NCBI RefSeq assembly: GCF_000736415.1
Contig: NZ_CP009043.1
Coordinates: 620,001 to 684,000, forward strand
DNA from: Campylobacter iguaniorum
Lineage (GTDB): Bacteria > Campylobacterota > Campylobacteria > Campylobacterales > Campylobacteraceae
Length of the DNA: 64,000 nucleotides
Direction: 5' to 3'
Every line of letters begins with the position of its first letter. Positions within the stretch are counted from its first letter, which is position 1. Shown piece by piece: positions 29,632 through 40,224 of the stretch. The notes under the pieces are model-generated. The model did no database searches, was not told the origin of the DNA, and worked only from the letters and a program-made list of their open reading frames with translations. A program made the translations under genes and the position numbers.

Positions 29632-32600
29632 GTATAAATTTATCCTTGTAGGATTTGAAACAAATCGTAGGCATTCAGTTTGATGAGCTAAAAAAGGTAT
29701 AAATTTATCCTTGTAGGATTTGAAACTATCAAAGCTACAGCCACTATTATAAACGAAAAAGTATAAATTTATCCTTGTAGGATTTGAAACCATACTCTTT
29801 TGGAACTTCTATTTTTTGGTCGGCGTATAAATTTATCCTTGTAGGATTTGAAACGCAAGTTTTCCAAAAACTCACTCTCATCACTAGCAGTATAAATTTA
29901 TCCTTGTAGGATTTGAAACATCGAATATTTGTGTAGATAAACGGCTTTATACCGGTATAAATTTATCCTTGTAGGATTTGAAACCGACTGTTCTTTTTTC
30001 AAAGTTTGTATTGTAGTTCGTATAAATTTATCCTTGTAGGATTTGAAACACCGCTATTTGGGAACGCAGATGAGCAAACACTAGTATAAATTTATCCTTG
30101 TAGGATTTGAAACTTTTTGTAGCCGTTTCCTTGATATGGTAGGGTTCTGTATAAATTTATCCTTGTAGGATTTGAAACGCGTTGTATTTTGAAAATCTCA
30201 CGCTATTTCCCTGTATAAATTTATCCTTGTAGGATTTGAAACGATTTGTATCTGTTGTAGTATCTATAATGCGATTGTATAAATTTATCCTTGTAGGATT
30301 TGAAACTAGATACTCTCTTCAGTTTGTGGAGTACCCAGATAAAGTATAAATTTATCCTTGTAGGATTTGAAACTATGCCATTTCCAACCTTTCCTACCCC
30401 AAAGCTTGTGGTATAAATTTATCCTTGTAGGATTTGAAACATCTTGAAACGGCGAATGATTTTGGGCTTAGCAGTATAAATTTATCCTTGTAGGATTTGA
30501 AACTTTTGAATGAAAATCAAAAGAGATTAGTCTTGAAATGTATAAATTTATCCTTGTAGGATTTGAAACTGCTAAAATAAAGCTTAAGCTGAATAAAGTT
30601 CTAAAGTATAAATTTATCCTTGTAGGATTTGAAACTAGGTTCTTTTGTAAGCAAATCATAATCAAAATGGTATAAATTTATCCTTGTAGGATTTGAAACG
30701 CCCAAATATCCGTTTAGGAGCTAGTTTCTATTTAGTATAAATTTATCCTTGTAGGATTTGAAACTAGGTGGCGTTGTGTCTTGTTCGCTATCGCCACGAC
30801 TGGTATAAATTTATCCTTGTAGGATTTGAAACTCCTCTCTCTTAAAGGTGGCTAATGATTAGCTTAAGTATAAATTTATCCTTGTAGGATTTGAAACATA
30901 CAAGAATTTTTCTTTTAGCCCCAAAACAAAAAGTATAAATTTATCCTTGTAGGATTTGAAACACCGGAGAAACTACCCCTGCTAATGCCTCCCACACTGT
31001 ATAAATTTATCCTTGTAGGATTTGAAACATAGTCTTAAGTACTTGCTCTAAGGTAGCAGACAGTATAAATTTATCCTTGTAGGATTTGAAACTTCAAGGC
31101 TTTATAAAAGATATATTCAAGCCAAAAAGGTATAAATTTATCCTTGTAGGATTTGAAACTTCCTGTGATGAGTTTAAATTTGAGTTTGGGGGCTTTGTAT
31201 AAATTTATCCTTGTAGGATTTGAAACCACAGCCTTAAAAGAGCTTGAAGATAATAAATACATAGTATAAATTTATCCTTGTAGGATTTGAAACATCTTAT
31301 ATTTTGTATAGCGAATGGCTTCATTTTGTATAAATTTATCCTTGTAGGATTTGAAACAAAGCTTTGTAGGTACGATTTGGTCGAATGTTCTACGTATAAA
31401 TTTATCCTTGTAGGATTTGAAACCCAAGACTATCTTTATACACTCTAGCCCTAAATCCGTATAAATTTATCCTTGTAGGATTTGAAACGTCGATGAAGGG
31501 CGTATGGGTAGAGATGTATCAGGTATAAATTTATCCTTGTAGGATTTGAAACATCCAACTTATGGAAAATTTGCAATTGCGTAGGCTGGTATAAATTTAT
31601 CCTTGTAGGATTTGAAACTAATGTTTTGGCTATTAAATCGTTTGTGCGGAACTTGTATAAATTTATCCTTGTAGGATTTGAAACCAATCTCTTCCTTATC
31701 GAGATTGCTGTTTTCAAAGTATAAATTTATCCTTGTAGGATTTGAAACTAGTGCTATCAGCTCCTACAACCAAGTCAGCATAGTATAAATTTATCCTTGT
31801 AGGATTTGAAACGATAGATTTCATTGCCTAAGCTTAAAAGCTTTGTGTATAAATTTATCCTTGTAGGATTTGAAACGGTTTGATTAGTTCCATTTAGTCC
31901 CTTTTTTTTAGTATAAATTTATCCTTGTAGGATTTGAAACTAACAAAAAAAAAGGGAGTAAAAAAGCCGTGCTAAGGTATAAATTTATCCTTGTAGGATT
32001 TGAAACGAAGCTTAATCGTTTGCATTCCTACCACGCCATCAGGTATAAATTTATCCTTGTAGGATTTGAAACTATGGTTTACCGCCCAGCTGAAGAGCTA
32101 TCAGACCGTATAAATTTATCCTTGTAGGATTTGAAACGATAGATTTCATTGCCTAAGCTTAAAAGCTTTGTAGGTATAAATTTATCCTTGTAGGATTTGA
32201 AACCTGGTTAAGCTCTTGATAATAGCTCTTATCTCACGGTATAAATTTATCCTTGTAGGATTTGAAACTTATGCGTTTTTTGGCTTTTTTGCCATTGTTT
32301 TTGGTATAAATTTATCCTTGTAGGATTTGAAACGCTTTTCAAGTTTATATCTGTCTATATCCTTAGCGTATAAATTTATCCTTGTAGGATTTGAAACCCT
32401 ATGCCACTTCCTGCTGTCCATATGACAAGCTCGTATAAATTTATCCTTGTAGGATTTGAAACGGCTCTGAAGCTGATATTCAATCACTTATTGGAGTATA
32501 AATTTATCCTTGTAGGATTTGAAACAAGCCTCTTCTATCTAATCCTATAAAGCAAGTTACAGGTATAAATTTATCCTTGTAGGATTTGAAACCTAGGTAT

Positions 32601-33410
32601 TGCGTGGTGTAGCTCAGCAACGCTAAGGGTATAAATTTATCCTTGTAGGATTTGAAACCTCCTTTTTTTGAGTTGTGTAGCGATGTACATTAGTATAAAT
32701 TTATCCTTGTAGGATTTGAAACAAGAGCTTGGTTTCGCACCGTCTAAAATAGAAGCGTATAAATTTATCCTTGTAGGATTTGAAACCAGGTTTATCTTTT
32801 TTTGAGTAATCCAAAAGAGCAGTATAAATTTATCCTTGTAGGATTTGAAACGCCCAGAAACACTAACAACTAAATTAACAACTTTTGGTATAAATTTATC
32901 CTTGTAGGATTTGAAACCCGCTACTATCTGTAACATACATAAAATCAGCGAGTATAAATTTATCCTTGTAGGATTTGAAACTGTTAGTTCTTCTTATGAT
33001 TCTGTTGAATGTTATTCGTATAAATTTATCCTTGTAGGATTTGAAACGTTCTGATGTTTCTCGAACTATTACACCCGTTTTGTATAAATTTATCCTTGTA
33101 GGATTTGAAACAAATGAAGATGAGATTAGAACTGCACTTCTTAATAAGTATAAATTTATCCTTGTAGGATTTGAAACCGATAAAATCAAGCAAATAAGCC
33201 AAAAACAGATAAGTATAAATTTATCCTTGTAGGATTTGAAACTAAAGTCCATTGAAAGCCGTTTATTTCGCCATTGTATAAATTTATCCTTGTAGGATTT
33301 GAAACGTGGGTACATTGAAAGCCCCTTGCTAGCAAACTATAAAAGTATAAATTTATCCTTGTAGGATTTGAAACTCTATCCACCAACTTGCACGAGTTTC
33401 TCTGAAAAAT

Positions 33411-33550
33411 GTATAAATTTATCCTTGTAGGATTTGAAACTCTCTTTTGTAGCTTCGCTTTTTCCCCTAGCTGAGCCATAGTATAAATTTATCCTTGTAG
33501 GATTTGAAACTCTCTTTTGTAGCTTCGCTTTTTCCCCTAGCTGAGCCATA
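33411..33550 (+). repeat. Tandem duplicated repeat-spacer unit (70 bp x2)
   Basis: Spacers 33441-33480 and 33511-33550 are identical over 40 bp and are the longest spacers in the array. With their repeats they form an exact 70-bp tandem duplication, most simply made by slippage or unequal recombination within the array. Confidence 0.95.
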
Positions 33551-33874
33551 GTATAAATTTATCCTTGTAGGATTTGAAACTTGCGGTTCAAGCTCAAATG
33601 CGTGATAATGCTGTAGTATAAATTTATCCTTGTAGGATTTGAAACTAAATATTATCAAGAACAATTAGACATTGAATTTGGTATAAATTTATCCTTGTAG
33701 GATTTGAAACTTTGGGTTTTCTAGTAGCCAATCTCTGAGATAATGTATAAATTTATCCTTGTAGGATTTGAAACAACTGGCTCATAAATCAAAAGTTGCA
33801 ATTGCTTAGTATAAATTTATCCTTGTAGGATTTGAAACTGGTAGTTATTCCACTTTTAAAATAATTTATTATGG

Positions 33875-34953
33875 GTATAAATTTATCCTTGTAGGATTTA
33901 AAACAATTTGATAGGTTCATCGGTTGTAGCAAACTCAAATGTATAAATTTATCCTTGTAGGATTTAAAACCTTCTGGCTTGTTTACCTCTACAAAGTTTT
34001 CTTCGGTATAAATTTATCCTTGTAGGATTTAAAACTTGAGCAATAGTTTATTTGCTTTAAATATACCAAGGTATAAATTTATCCTTGTAGGATTTAAAAC
34101 GCTTATTATCTACATAGATTTAAAGGTGATGAGCTAAGTATAAATTTATCCTTGTAGGATTTAAAACCGACACAATGCAAAAGCTAAATAACGAAATAAA
34201 GACGTATAAATTTATCCTTGTAGGATTTAAAACTCAGTTTTCTTGGACTTACTCCAACAATATATGAGTATAAATTTATCCTTGTAGGATTTAAAACCTA
34301 TGTTATATTTCGCGTCAAGTTCTGCTTTTAGGTATAAATTTATCCTTGTAGGATTTAAAACCAACTCTGTAAATCAGTGAATATTTTCTGCCCTCTACGT
34401 ATAAATTTATCCTTGTAGGATTTAAAACCTTGCGTTTGATATACTACCCTCTCGCAACCGATCAGTATAAATTTATCCTTGTAGGATTTAAAACCTGATT
34501 TGACAGTAGTTCCAGCTTCTATAGCAAATAGTGTATAAATTTATCCTTGTAGGATTTAAAACCACAGATGAAAATACCACAACTGTTAATGATTTAGGTA
34601 TAAATTTATCCTTGTAGGATTTAAAACGACTTAATTACTTATGCAGCCCAAATAGAACAATAGTATAAATTTATCCTTGTAGGATTTAAAACTCCTAGTG
34701 ATATTAACCAAGATGTTTCTAATCCTTTGTATAAATTTATCCTTGTAGGATTTAAAACGCTTATGTAAAAAATCAAGACATTAGCATATACTGTATAAAT
34801 TTATCCTTGTAGGATTTAAAACTCAAGACTGATTAATACTGCAAAATAGACTGGAAAGTATAAATTTATCCTTGTAGGATTTAAAACTATATGCCCACGC
34901 TATATAGATTATGGACGATATAAGTATAAATTTATCCTTGTAGGATTTAAAAC
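33875..34953 (+). repeat. Block of 17 variant CRISPR repeats (TTTAAAAC 3' end)
   Basis: Repeats 66 to 82 all end TTTAAAAC instead of TTTGAAAC; the change is at position 27 of the repeat, inside the eight-base crRNA 5' handle. Repeats 1-65 on the leader side and 83-88 on the old side have the standard G. The block is continuous, so it reflects a stage of array growth or a recombination event. Confidence 0.95.
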
Positions 34954-35536
34954 GTTTTTATGTGCGACTTGGTAAATATTATTTTACAAGTATAAATTTA
35001 TCCTTGTAGGATTTGAAACGAATCAAAATTTCATGTCTTTTCTGAAGAAGATTGCGTATAAATTTATCCTTGTAGGATTTGAAACCTAAATTTGAACCTT
35101 TTTTATCGATTTTTGTACGCTTGTATAAATTTATCCTTGTAGGATTTGAAACGCACTAGTGGAGCTGGTGGGGGAACTGGAAGTATCAGTATAAATTTAT
35201 CCTTGTAGGATTTGAAACCACAAATCAGAAACTAAGCCGAAACTAAAAAAATCAGTATAAATTTATCCTTGTAGGATTTGAAACTCACTATAAAATGTGT
35301 CATATACAACCAAAGATGTAGTATAAATTTATCCTTGTAGGATTTGAAACCAACAAAATGCTAAGCAAAGAAAAGCGTAAAGGACGGTATAAATTTATCC
35401 TTATGAGGCTTTAAATACACGTTTATGCAAGGTTATATAACAAAAAGTAGTAAATTTCTTTTATAAGATTTGACGTTAATTTTCATTTTTTTATCGATTT
35501 TGTTAATTTTATCCGCATAAAAACTAAATTATATAC

Positions 35537-35558
35537 AGACCGTGCCTTAGCACAGTCT
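35537..35558 (-). terminator. Rho-independent terminator of the autotransporter gene
   Basis: AGACTGTGC-TAAG-GCACGGTCT on the minus strand is a nine-base stem with one G-U pair and a four-base loop, overlapping the stop codon. A T-rich stretch follows at some distance. The gap to the CRISPR trailer (35417-35536) holds nothing else visible. Confidence 0.6.
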
Positions 35559-38397
35559 AAAACAAATACCTAAATCCAGCTGTGGCTTGCCATTTGGTTT
35601 CATATCTGCCACCAAAAGTCTTTTCTAGGCTATAGTATATGGTTTTTGATTTATCATCGTTTAGCCATATATCTCCACCGATACCGACTTCATACCAGTT
35701 ATCATCTATATTTATTGTTTTATGCAAAGACTCTTTTTTACCTTGCATATATACGCCGTATTCATCTATAAACTCTTTTAAAACTCCAAATTTGAAGTAG
35801 TGGCTACTTTGCTCAAAGTCCTTACCGGCGTATAATCCAAGTTTTCCTATAAGGCTATTTATGTTATCTTGCTCGACTTTTATACCTGTTGAAGTTGTGT
35901 AATCAACACCTCTAACATACCCATAGTTTATCTGTCCAAGCGGAGTGATAAAGTATCCATCTTCATTTTGTAGCTTTCTTCCTAGCTCTAAGCTTATATT
36001 TGCCATATTTGTATTATATTTGGCTTGCATGGTTTGACCTATGTCGTTAAATGCTTCAAATTTATTTCTTATATGATTGTATTTTAGAATAAAATCTATG
36101 TAATATTTATCTTCATTGAAGTATGATTCATACAAGGCTAGACCAATGTTTTTACTATCGCCTTTGCCAAATTTATAATCCATATCATTGTCTTTATAGC
36201 TCAAAGCAAATCCACTAAAGAAATCCCCATAATCATTGTCATATCTCTTGTCATAACCTGCTTGGATCATATTATATTTGTTGTTGAAATTTATATTTGC
36301 GTCGTTATATTCGCCTTTGGCTCCTATTATTCTAGCCCAGATTCCGTCTTTTTCATCATAGTTTTGTATCTCGCCAAGGCGTTTGTGTAAAGAGTCAAGT
36401 TCAAGTGTGCTAATGTCTAAATATCTTAGTATGGAATCATTTATGATCGAATTTGCTGCTTCGTTTTGTCGTTTGCCATAGCCTACTAAAAACCAGTTGT
36501 TTCCATTTACGCTACCCCCCCCCCTGACATTTATATCAGTTTGGAATACATAATCATACACATCATCCATGCTTTTAGATTGGACGCTTGTAAAAGTTAC
36601 ATTATTATGAACATCTCCAAACCATATAGCCTTATTGCTACCACTAAAGTCATACTCGCTAAGGCTTGGGATAGAAGAGCTAGAGATTCTAATCTTAGCA
36701 GAGGCTGGAGCTAAGGCGCTAGCTATACTTATAAAGTCTGTTTGTGTCCCACCGTGATTTATATCATCTGGAGAAATATCCAAGACAAAGACTCCATCGC
36801 TACCACTAAAGTCTGTAGCAACAACTAGATCTTGACCCCCGCTAGTATGAGACATATCTACTATACCTTTATTTAGTCTTAGATGACTTAAAGTGCTATC
36901 ATCTATATTATACCAAGTAGCATCATTGCTAAATGCTAGATCTATAATGCCTCCGGTAGTTATATCAGTAGAACCAGTAAATTTAGACTCATTTGAGCTA
37001 AAAGCTGTACGTATCTCTCCGCCACCAGCAGAATACATATCGCCTTTGATTTGATTGATTGGAGCGTTTATGGTGACTTTGCCATTAGTATTGGTTCGTA
37101 TGGCATTTATACCACTATTTAGTATGTTTGTATTTGTATTTATAGTTATATCACCACCATTATAAGCTCTTAGAGCGTCATTTGTTATATTGATATTTGA
37201 AATATCTGAAGTGATATTTATCTTACCACTATTGTCGGCAAATAAGCTCCAAACGGCATTTATGTTTACATCTTTTGCATTTAGGCTTACAACTGAACCG
37301 TCATTTGCCGAATACACAACATAGTTATCAGAAGAGCCAAGTTTTATGCTATTTGCATTTAGGTTTACTAAGCTTGTCGCTGTATCTGCAATGGCATTGC
37401 TATATATAGCGTATTTTGTAGCATTGATTGTTATGTCAGACGCGTTCAAATTTACTGTGCTATTTCTATAGCTATATACTCCAGTATCGTTTGATGTTAA
37501 ATTTATACTATTATTTGCTTTTAAAGTTACTAAGCTATCTAGGTTTTCATATCCACGACTATAGATTGCCCTTGTGCCACCGTCTATATCGATATTTTTT
37601 GCTTCTAAGCTTATCTCATTTTTACCAAATGATGCGATTCCTTGCGCTGCACTATCGATTTTTATATCATTGTTTGCTTTTAGTGTGATTACGTTTGGTG
37701 GAACCAAGCCGGTATAGGCTAAGGCGTATATCCCAGCTCCATTAGTTTGCATAGCTTCTATGGAGATATTATTTGCTGAGTTTAAATTTAGTATATTTGG
37801 AGCAGTATATCCTCCAACGTTGCTTTGCATGGCAATACCTCTATACGCATTGGTGATTTCTATATTGCCAGTAGTGATATTAAATTTACTTTGATCTTTT
37901 AGCTCTATTGCATTGCCTACATTATTTATAGTGATAGATTGGTTGTTTATGTTTATATATCCATTATTATCAGTATATAATCCACCTATATCTTTATTAA
38001 AAGAAGTTTGATCTATAAAAAGATGTCCGCCATTTATATTAAAAGTGGCAGGATTTGCTGAATTATTTGAGCTTGATCTTAAAATATTACCATTTTTATA
38101 TCCATTGATACTAAATGTTTTATCTTGGGCTATATTAAATGTTAAATCTGAGCCTTCCATTGCATATACGACTTGTTGCCCGCCAGTCGTAGTTACGCTT
38201 AGATTTTCATTGAATTGATATGTTTCAGTCGCATATGTCTGTATCAGATCTGCATTGTTAAATGTAAAATCTACATCATCATTATAGACATTTTGAGTCA
38301 AAAATCCAGTAGCATTTATATTGCTACAAGACATAAGCAGCACGCAAGGTATGCTAAACATAATTTTTGTATATTGCAAATTTATTTTACTTCTCAT
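35557..38397 (-). CDS. Autotransporter (type V secretion) protein, candidate phase-variable
   Basis: A 946-residue outer-membrane autotransporter. The N terminus has a signal sequence with LLMSCS, a possible lipobox. Residues about 60-600 form a passenger of Asn/Ser/Thr-rich repeats of the LKANNDIKID and LNAKDVNINA kind, typical of a beta-helix. The last roughly 270 residues are a beta-barrel domain that ends ATAGFRYLF with terminal Phe. A tract of ten G in the coding strand encodes RGGG at about residues 625-628, between passenger and barrel, so loss or gain of a base would cut off the barrel. In this sequence the frame is ON. It likely acts as a surface adhesin or similar; substrate unknown. 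The gene stands alone beside the CRISPR array. Confidence 0.9.
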   Translation of the reverse strand: MRSKINLQYTKIMFSIPCVLLMSCSNINATGFLTQNVYNDDVDFTFNNADLIQTYATETYQFNENLSVTTTGGQQVVYAMEGSDLTFNIAQDKTFSINGYKNGNILRSSSNNSANPATFNINGGHLFIDQTSFNKDIGGLYTDNNGYININNQSITINNVGNAIELKDQSKFNITTGNIEITNAYRGIAMQSNVGGYTAPNILNLNSANNISIEAMQTNGAGIYALAYTGLVPPNVITLKANNDIKIDSAAQGIASFGKNEISLEAKNIDIDGGTRAIYSRGYENLDSLVTLKANNSINLTSNDTGVYSYRNSTVNLNASDITINATKYAIYSNAIADTATSLVNLNANSIKLGSSDNYVVYSANDGSVVSLNAKDVNINAVWSLFADNSGKINITSDISNINITNDALRAYNGGDITINTNTNILNSGINAIRTNTNGKVTINAPINQIKGDMYSAGGGEIRTAFSSNESKFTGSTDITTGGIIDLAFSNDATWYNIDDSTLSHLRLNKGIVDMSHTSGGQDLVVATDFSGSDGVFVLDISPDDINHGGTQTDFISIASALAPASAKIRISSSSIPSLSEYDFSGSNKAIWFGDVHNNVTFTSVQSKSMDDVYDYVFQTDINVRGGGSVNGNNWFLVGYGKRQNEAANSIINDSILRYLDISTLELDSLHKRLGEIQNYDEKDGIWARIIGAKGEYNDANINFNNKYNMIQAGYDKRYDNDYGDFFSGFALSYKDNDMDYKFGKGDSKNIGLALYESYFNEDKYYIDFILKYNHIRNKFEAFNDIGQTMQAKYNTNMANISLELGRKLQNEDGYFITPLGQINYGYVRGVDYTTSTGIKVEQDNINSLIGKLGLYAGKDFEQSSHYFKFGVLKEFIDEYGVYMQGKKESLHKTINIDDNWYEVGIGGDIWLNDDKSKTIYYSLEKTFGGRYETKWQATAGFRYLF
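36515..36524 (-). repeat. Poly-G(10) contingency tract in autotransporter gene
   Basis: Ten C on the plus strand are ten G in the coding strand of the autotransporter gene. Tracts of this length switch readily by slipped-strand mispairing in Campylobacter, where G tracts drive phase variation of surface structures. The assembled length should be treated with care because such tracts are also sequencing-error prone. Confidence 0.9.
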
Positions 38398-38919
38398 TCA
38401 AAACCCTTTCGTAGATAAATAAACTCTTTTATTTATCATGATTAAAATGTAACTGAAATAATATACAAAATTAAATAAATTTAAAATAAGAAATTTTCCG
38501 TATTATAATAATTATTATTTGTTAATTAATTGTATATGTAATAACTAAGTTAGAATTGTAGAATTATGCAAAAAATACAAATTTAAAATCTCTATTTTCT
38601 AATATATAAATTAATTATATATAAAATACTAAAATATCACTATTTAGTTATTTTATTAGATTTTTTAGATTATTATGATGTTAATTTATGGCATTTATAC
38701 TATGATTTTATGATATTTTTGTAACACTGTATTTGGAGAATTAGGCAAATTAAATTTTTTTGAAAATATTTTAGAATTTATGTCAAAATCTATGAAATTT
38801 TTAGATAAAAATTAAAAATTTGGATAATTTATGTGAAATTTTGATAGGCGGATTTAGGTTTTGGCTGGCTTGCACCTTTAAATTGTTGTATAATTTCTCA
38901 AAATTAATAAAGGTAGAAA
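38398..38919. promoter_or_regulatory. Intergenic region, autotransporter / bioA
   Basis: A 522-bp AT-rich gap without genes. Near the autotransporter start, GATAAATAAA-CTCT-TTTATTTATC (38414-38437) is a perfect ten-base inverted repeat 17 bp upstream of the ATG, just before its ribosome site, and could control translation or act as an operator. At the bioA end TATAAT (38889-38894) and AAAGG (38910-38914) precede the start. The rest is low complexity. Confidence 0.5.
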
Positions 38920-40224
38920 ATGACAAATTTAGAGTTATCAAGGCTTGATTTGGAGCATATTTGGCATCCATGCACTCAGATGAGCGATCACAAAAACTTC
39001 CCGATCATTCCGATAAAATCAGGAAAAGGTGCTATTCTTAGCGATTTTGATGGCAATAGCTATATTGACTGTGTTTCTAGCTGGTGGGTGAATTTGTTTG
39101 GGCATTCAAACGACTATATAAACGCAAAACTTAGCGAACAAGCTTCAAATTTAGAGCACGTTATAATGGCTGGTTTTAGTCATGAGGGCATTATAAAACT
39201 CTCAAAAAGACTAGTGGATCTCCTTCCAAAACCGCTAAATAAGTGCTTTTATGGAGATAATGGAAGTAGTGCTATCGAAATAGCTCTTAAAATGAGCCAC
39301 CACAAAAATCTGATAAAAGGCAAAAACAAGCCACTATTTTTAAATTTAAAAAATTCATATCACGGCGAAACCATCGCTGCTCTTAGCGTCGGTGATGTCG
39401 AGCTGTATAAAAAAATCTACAAAAATATCCTTATCAAAACAGTTCAGACATCGGTTCCTATGAGCTTTAAAGGCAATGAAGTAAGCGATGAAGAAGCTCT
39501 AAATGACCTAAAAATCACACTAGAAAAATACAGCGACCAAATTTCAGCTTTTATTCTTGAGCCGCTTATCCAGTGCGCTGGAGATATGAATATGTATAGC
39601 GGGGATTTTATCAAAAAAGCTTGCGATTTGGCAAAAAGCTACGACATAGATATTATTTTTGATGAAGTTGCGGTGGGATTTGGTAGGACTGGAAGTATGT
39701 TTGCTCTTGAGCAATGTGGCGTGGTGCCTGATTTTTTGTGTATTAGCAAGGGTATAACTGGCGGATATTTGCCTCTTAGCGTGGTTGTGACTAGCGATGA
39801 GACTTATGAGCTATTTTATGATACTTATGAGAGCAAAAAGGCGTTTTTGCACTCTCACAGTTACACTGGAAATGCCCTAGCTTGCGCGTGTGCGAATGCG
39901 ACTTTGGATATTTTCGAGCAAGAAAATGTGATAGAAAAGAACTTACATCTATCTAAATTTATAAAATCAGAGTTTAGTAAACTTCTAAAATACGATTTTA
40001 TAGATAATTTTAGACAAACTGGTATGGTTTTAGCATTCGATCTTGTGGGATTTAAAGAGCCTAGAACGGGTTATGAAATCTATAAAAGAGCACTGCAAAA
40101 AGGTCTTTTGCTCCGCCCTTTGGCAAACACCATTTATTTTATGCCGCCATACATCATTACCAAAGAACAAGTGGAGCTTGTAGTGAGGGTTTTAGATGAG
40201 CTTTTGGGTGAGCTTAGGAGATAG
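38920..40224 (+). CDS. bioA: Adenosylmethionine-8-amino-7-oxononanoate aminotransferase
   Basis: A 434-residue class III aminotransferase. It opens DLEHIWHPCTQMSDH, a BioA signature, then SWWVNLFGHSN, and has the PLP lysine in CISKGITGGYLPLS. YGDNGSSAIEIALKMS binds the cofactor phosphate. It makes 7,8-diaminopelargonate in biotin synthesis. No other bio gene is adjacent; the gene has its own promoter and its 3' end overlaps the convergent nth by 11 bp. Confidence 0.95.
   Translation: MTNLELSRLDLEHIWHPCTQMSDHKNFPIIPIKSGKGAILSDFDGNSYIDCVSSWWVNLFGHSNDYINAKLSEQASNLEHVIMAGFSHEGIIKLSKRLVDLLPKPLNKCFYGDNGSSAIEIALKMSHHKNLIKGKNKPLFLNLKNSYHGETIAALSVGDVELYKKIYKNILIKTVQTSVPMSFKGNEVSDEEALNDLKITLEKYSDQISAFILEPLIQCAGDMNMYSGDFIKKACDLAKSYDIDIIFDEVAVGFGRTGSMFALEQCGVVPDFLCISKGITGGYLPLSVVVTSDETYELFYDTYESKKAFLHSHSYTGNALACACANATLDIFEQENVIEKNLHLSKFIKSEFSKLLKYDFIDNFRQTGMVLAFDLVGFKEPRTGYEIYKRALQKGLLLRPLANTIYFMPPYIITKEQVELVVRVLDELLGELRR

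Larger units (their letters stand above)
29632..35416 (+). CRISPR. CRISPR array, 89 repeats of 30 bp, 88 spacers
   Basis: By reading, 89 repeats of 30 bp spaced 63-70 bp apart, with spacers of 33-40 bp, mostly 34-36. The repeat begins GTATAAAT and ends TTTGAAAC, with a five-base hairpin ATCCT-TGT-AGGAT in the middle. The last repeat (35387-35416) is degenerate, which marks the old, trailer end; with the TTTGAAAC 3' end, transcription is left to right. The form (30 bp, 3' TTGAAAC) fits type I-B or type III systems of Campylobacter. No cas gene lies in the window, so the array depends on genes elsewhere or is an orphan. Repeats 66-82 carry one fixed substitution. Open frames in this region are repeat artefacts. 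Confidence 0.98.

Noticed and set aside
29569-33664. Minus-strand open frames of 60-140 codons with repeated VSNPTRINLY / FKSYKDKFI units
   Set aside because: These are the CRISPR repeats read in reverse frames; no ribosome sites or codon bias.
38490-38520. TAATAATTATTA-type sequence as a Fur box near the autotransporter
   Set aside because: Low-complexity AT sequence; match is no better than expected for this composition.
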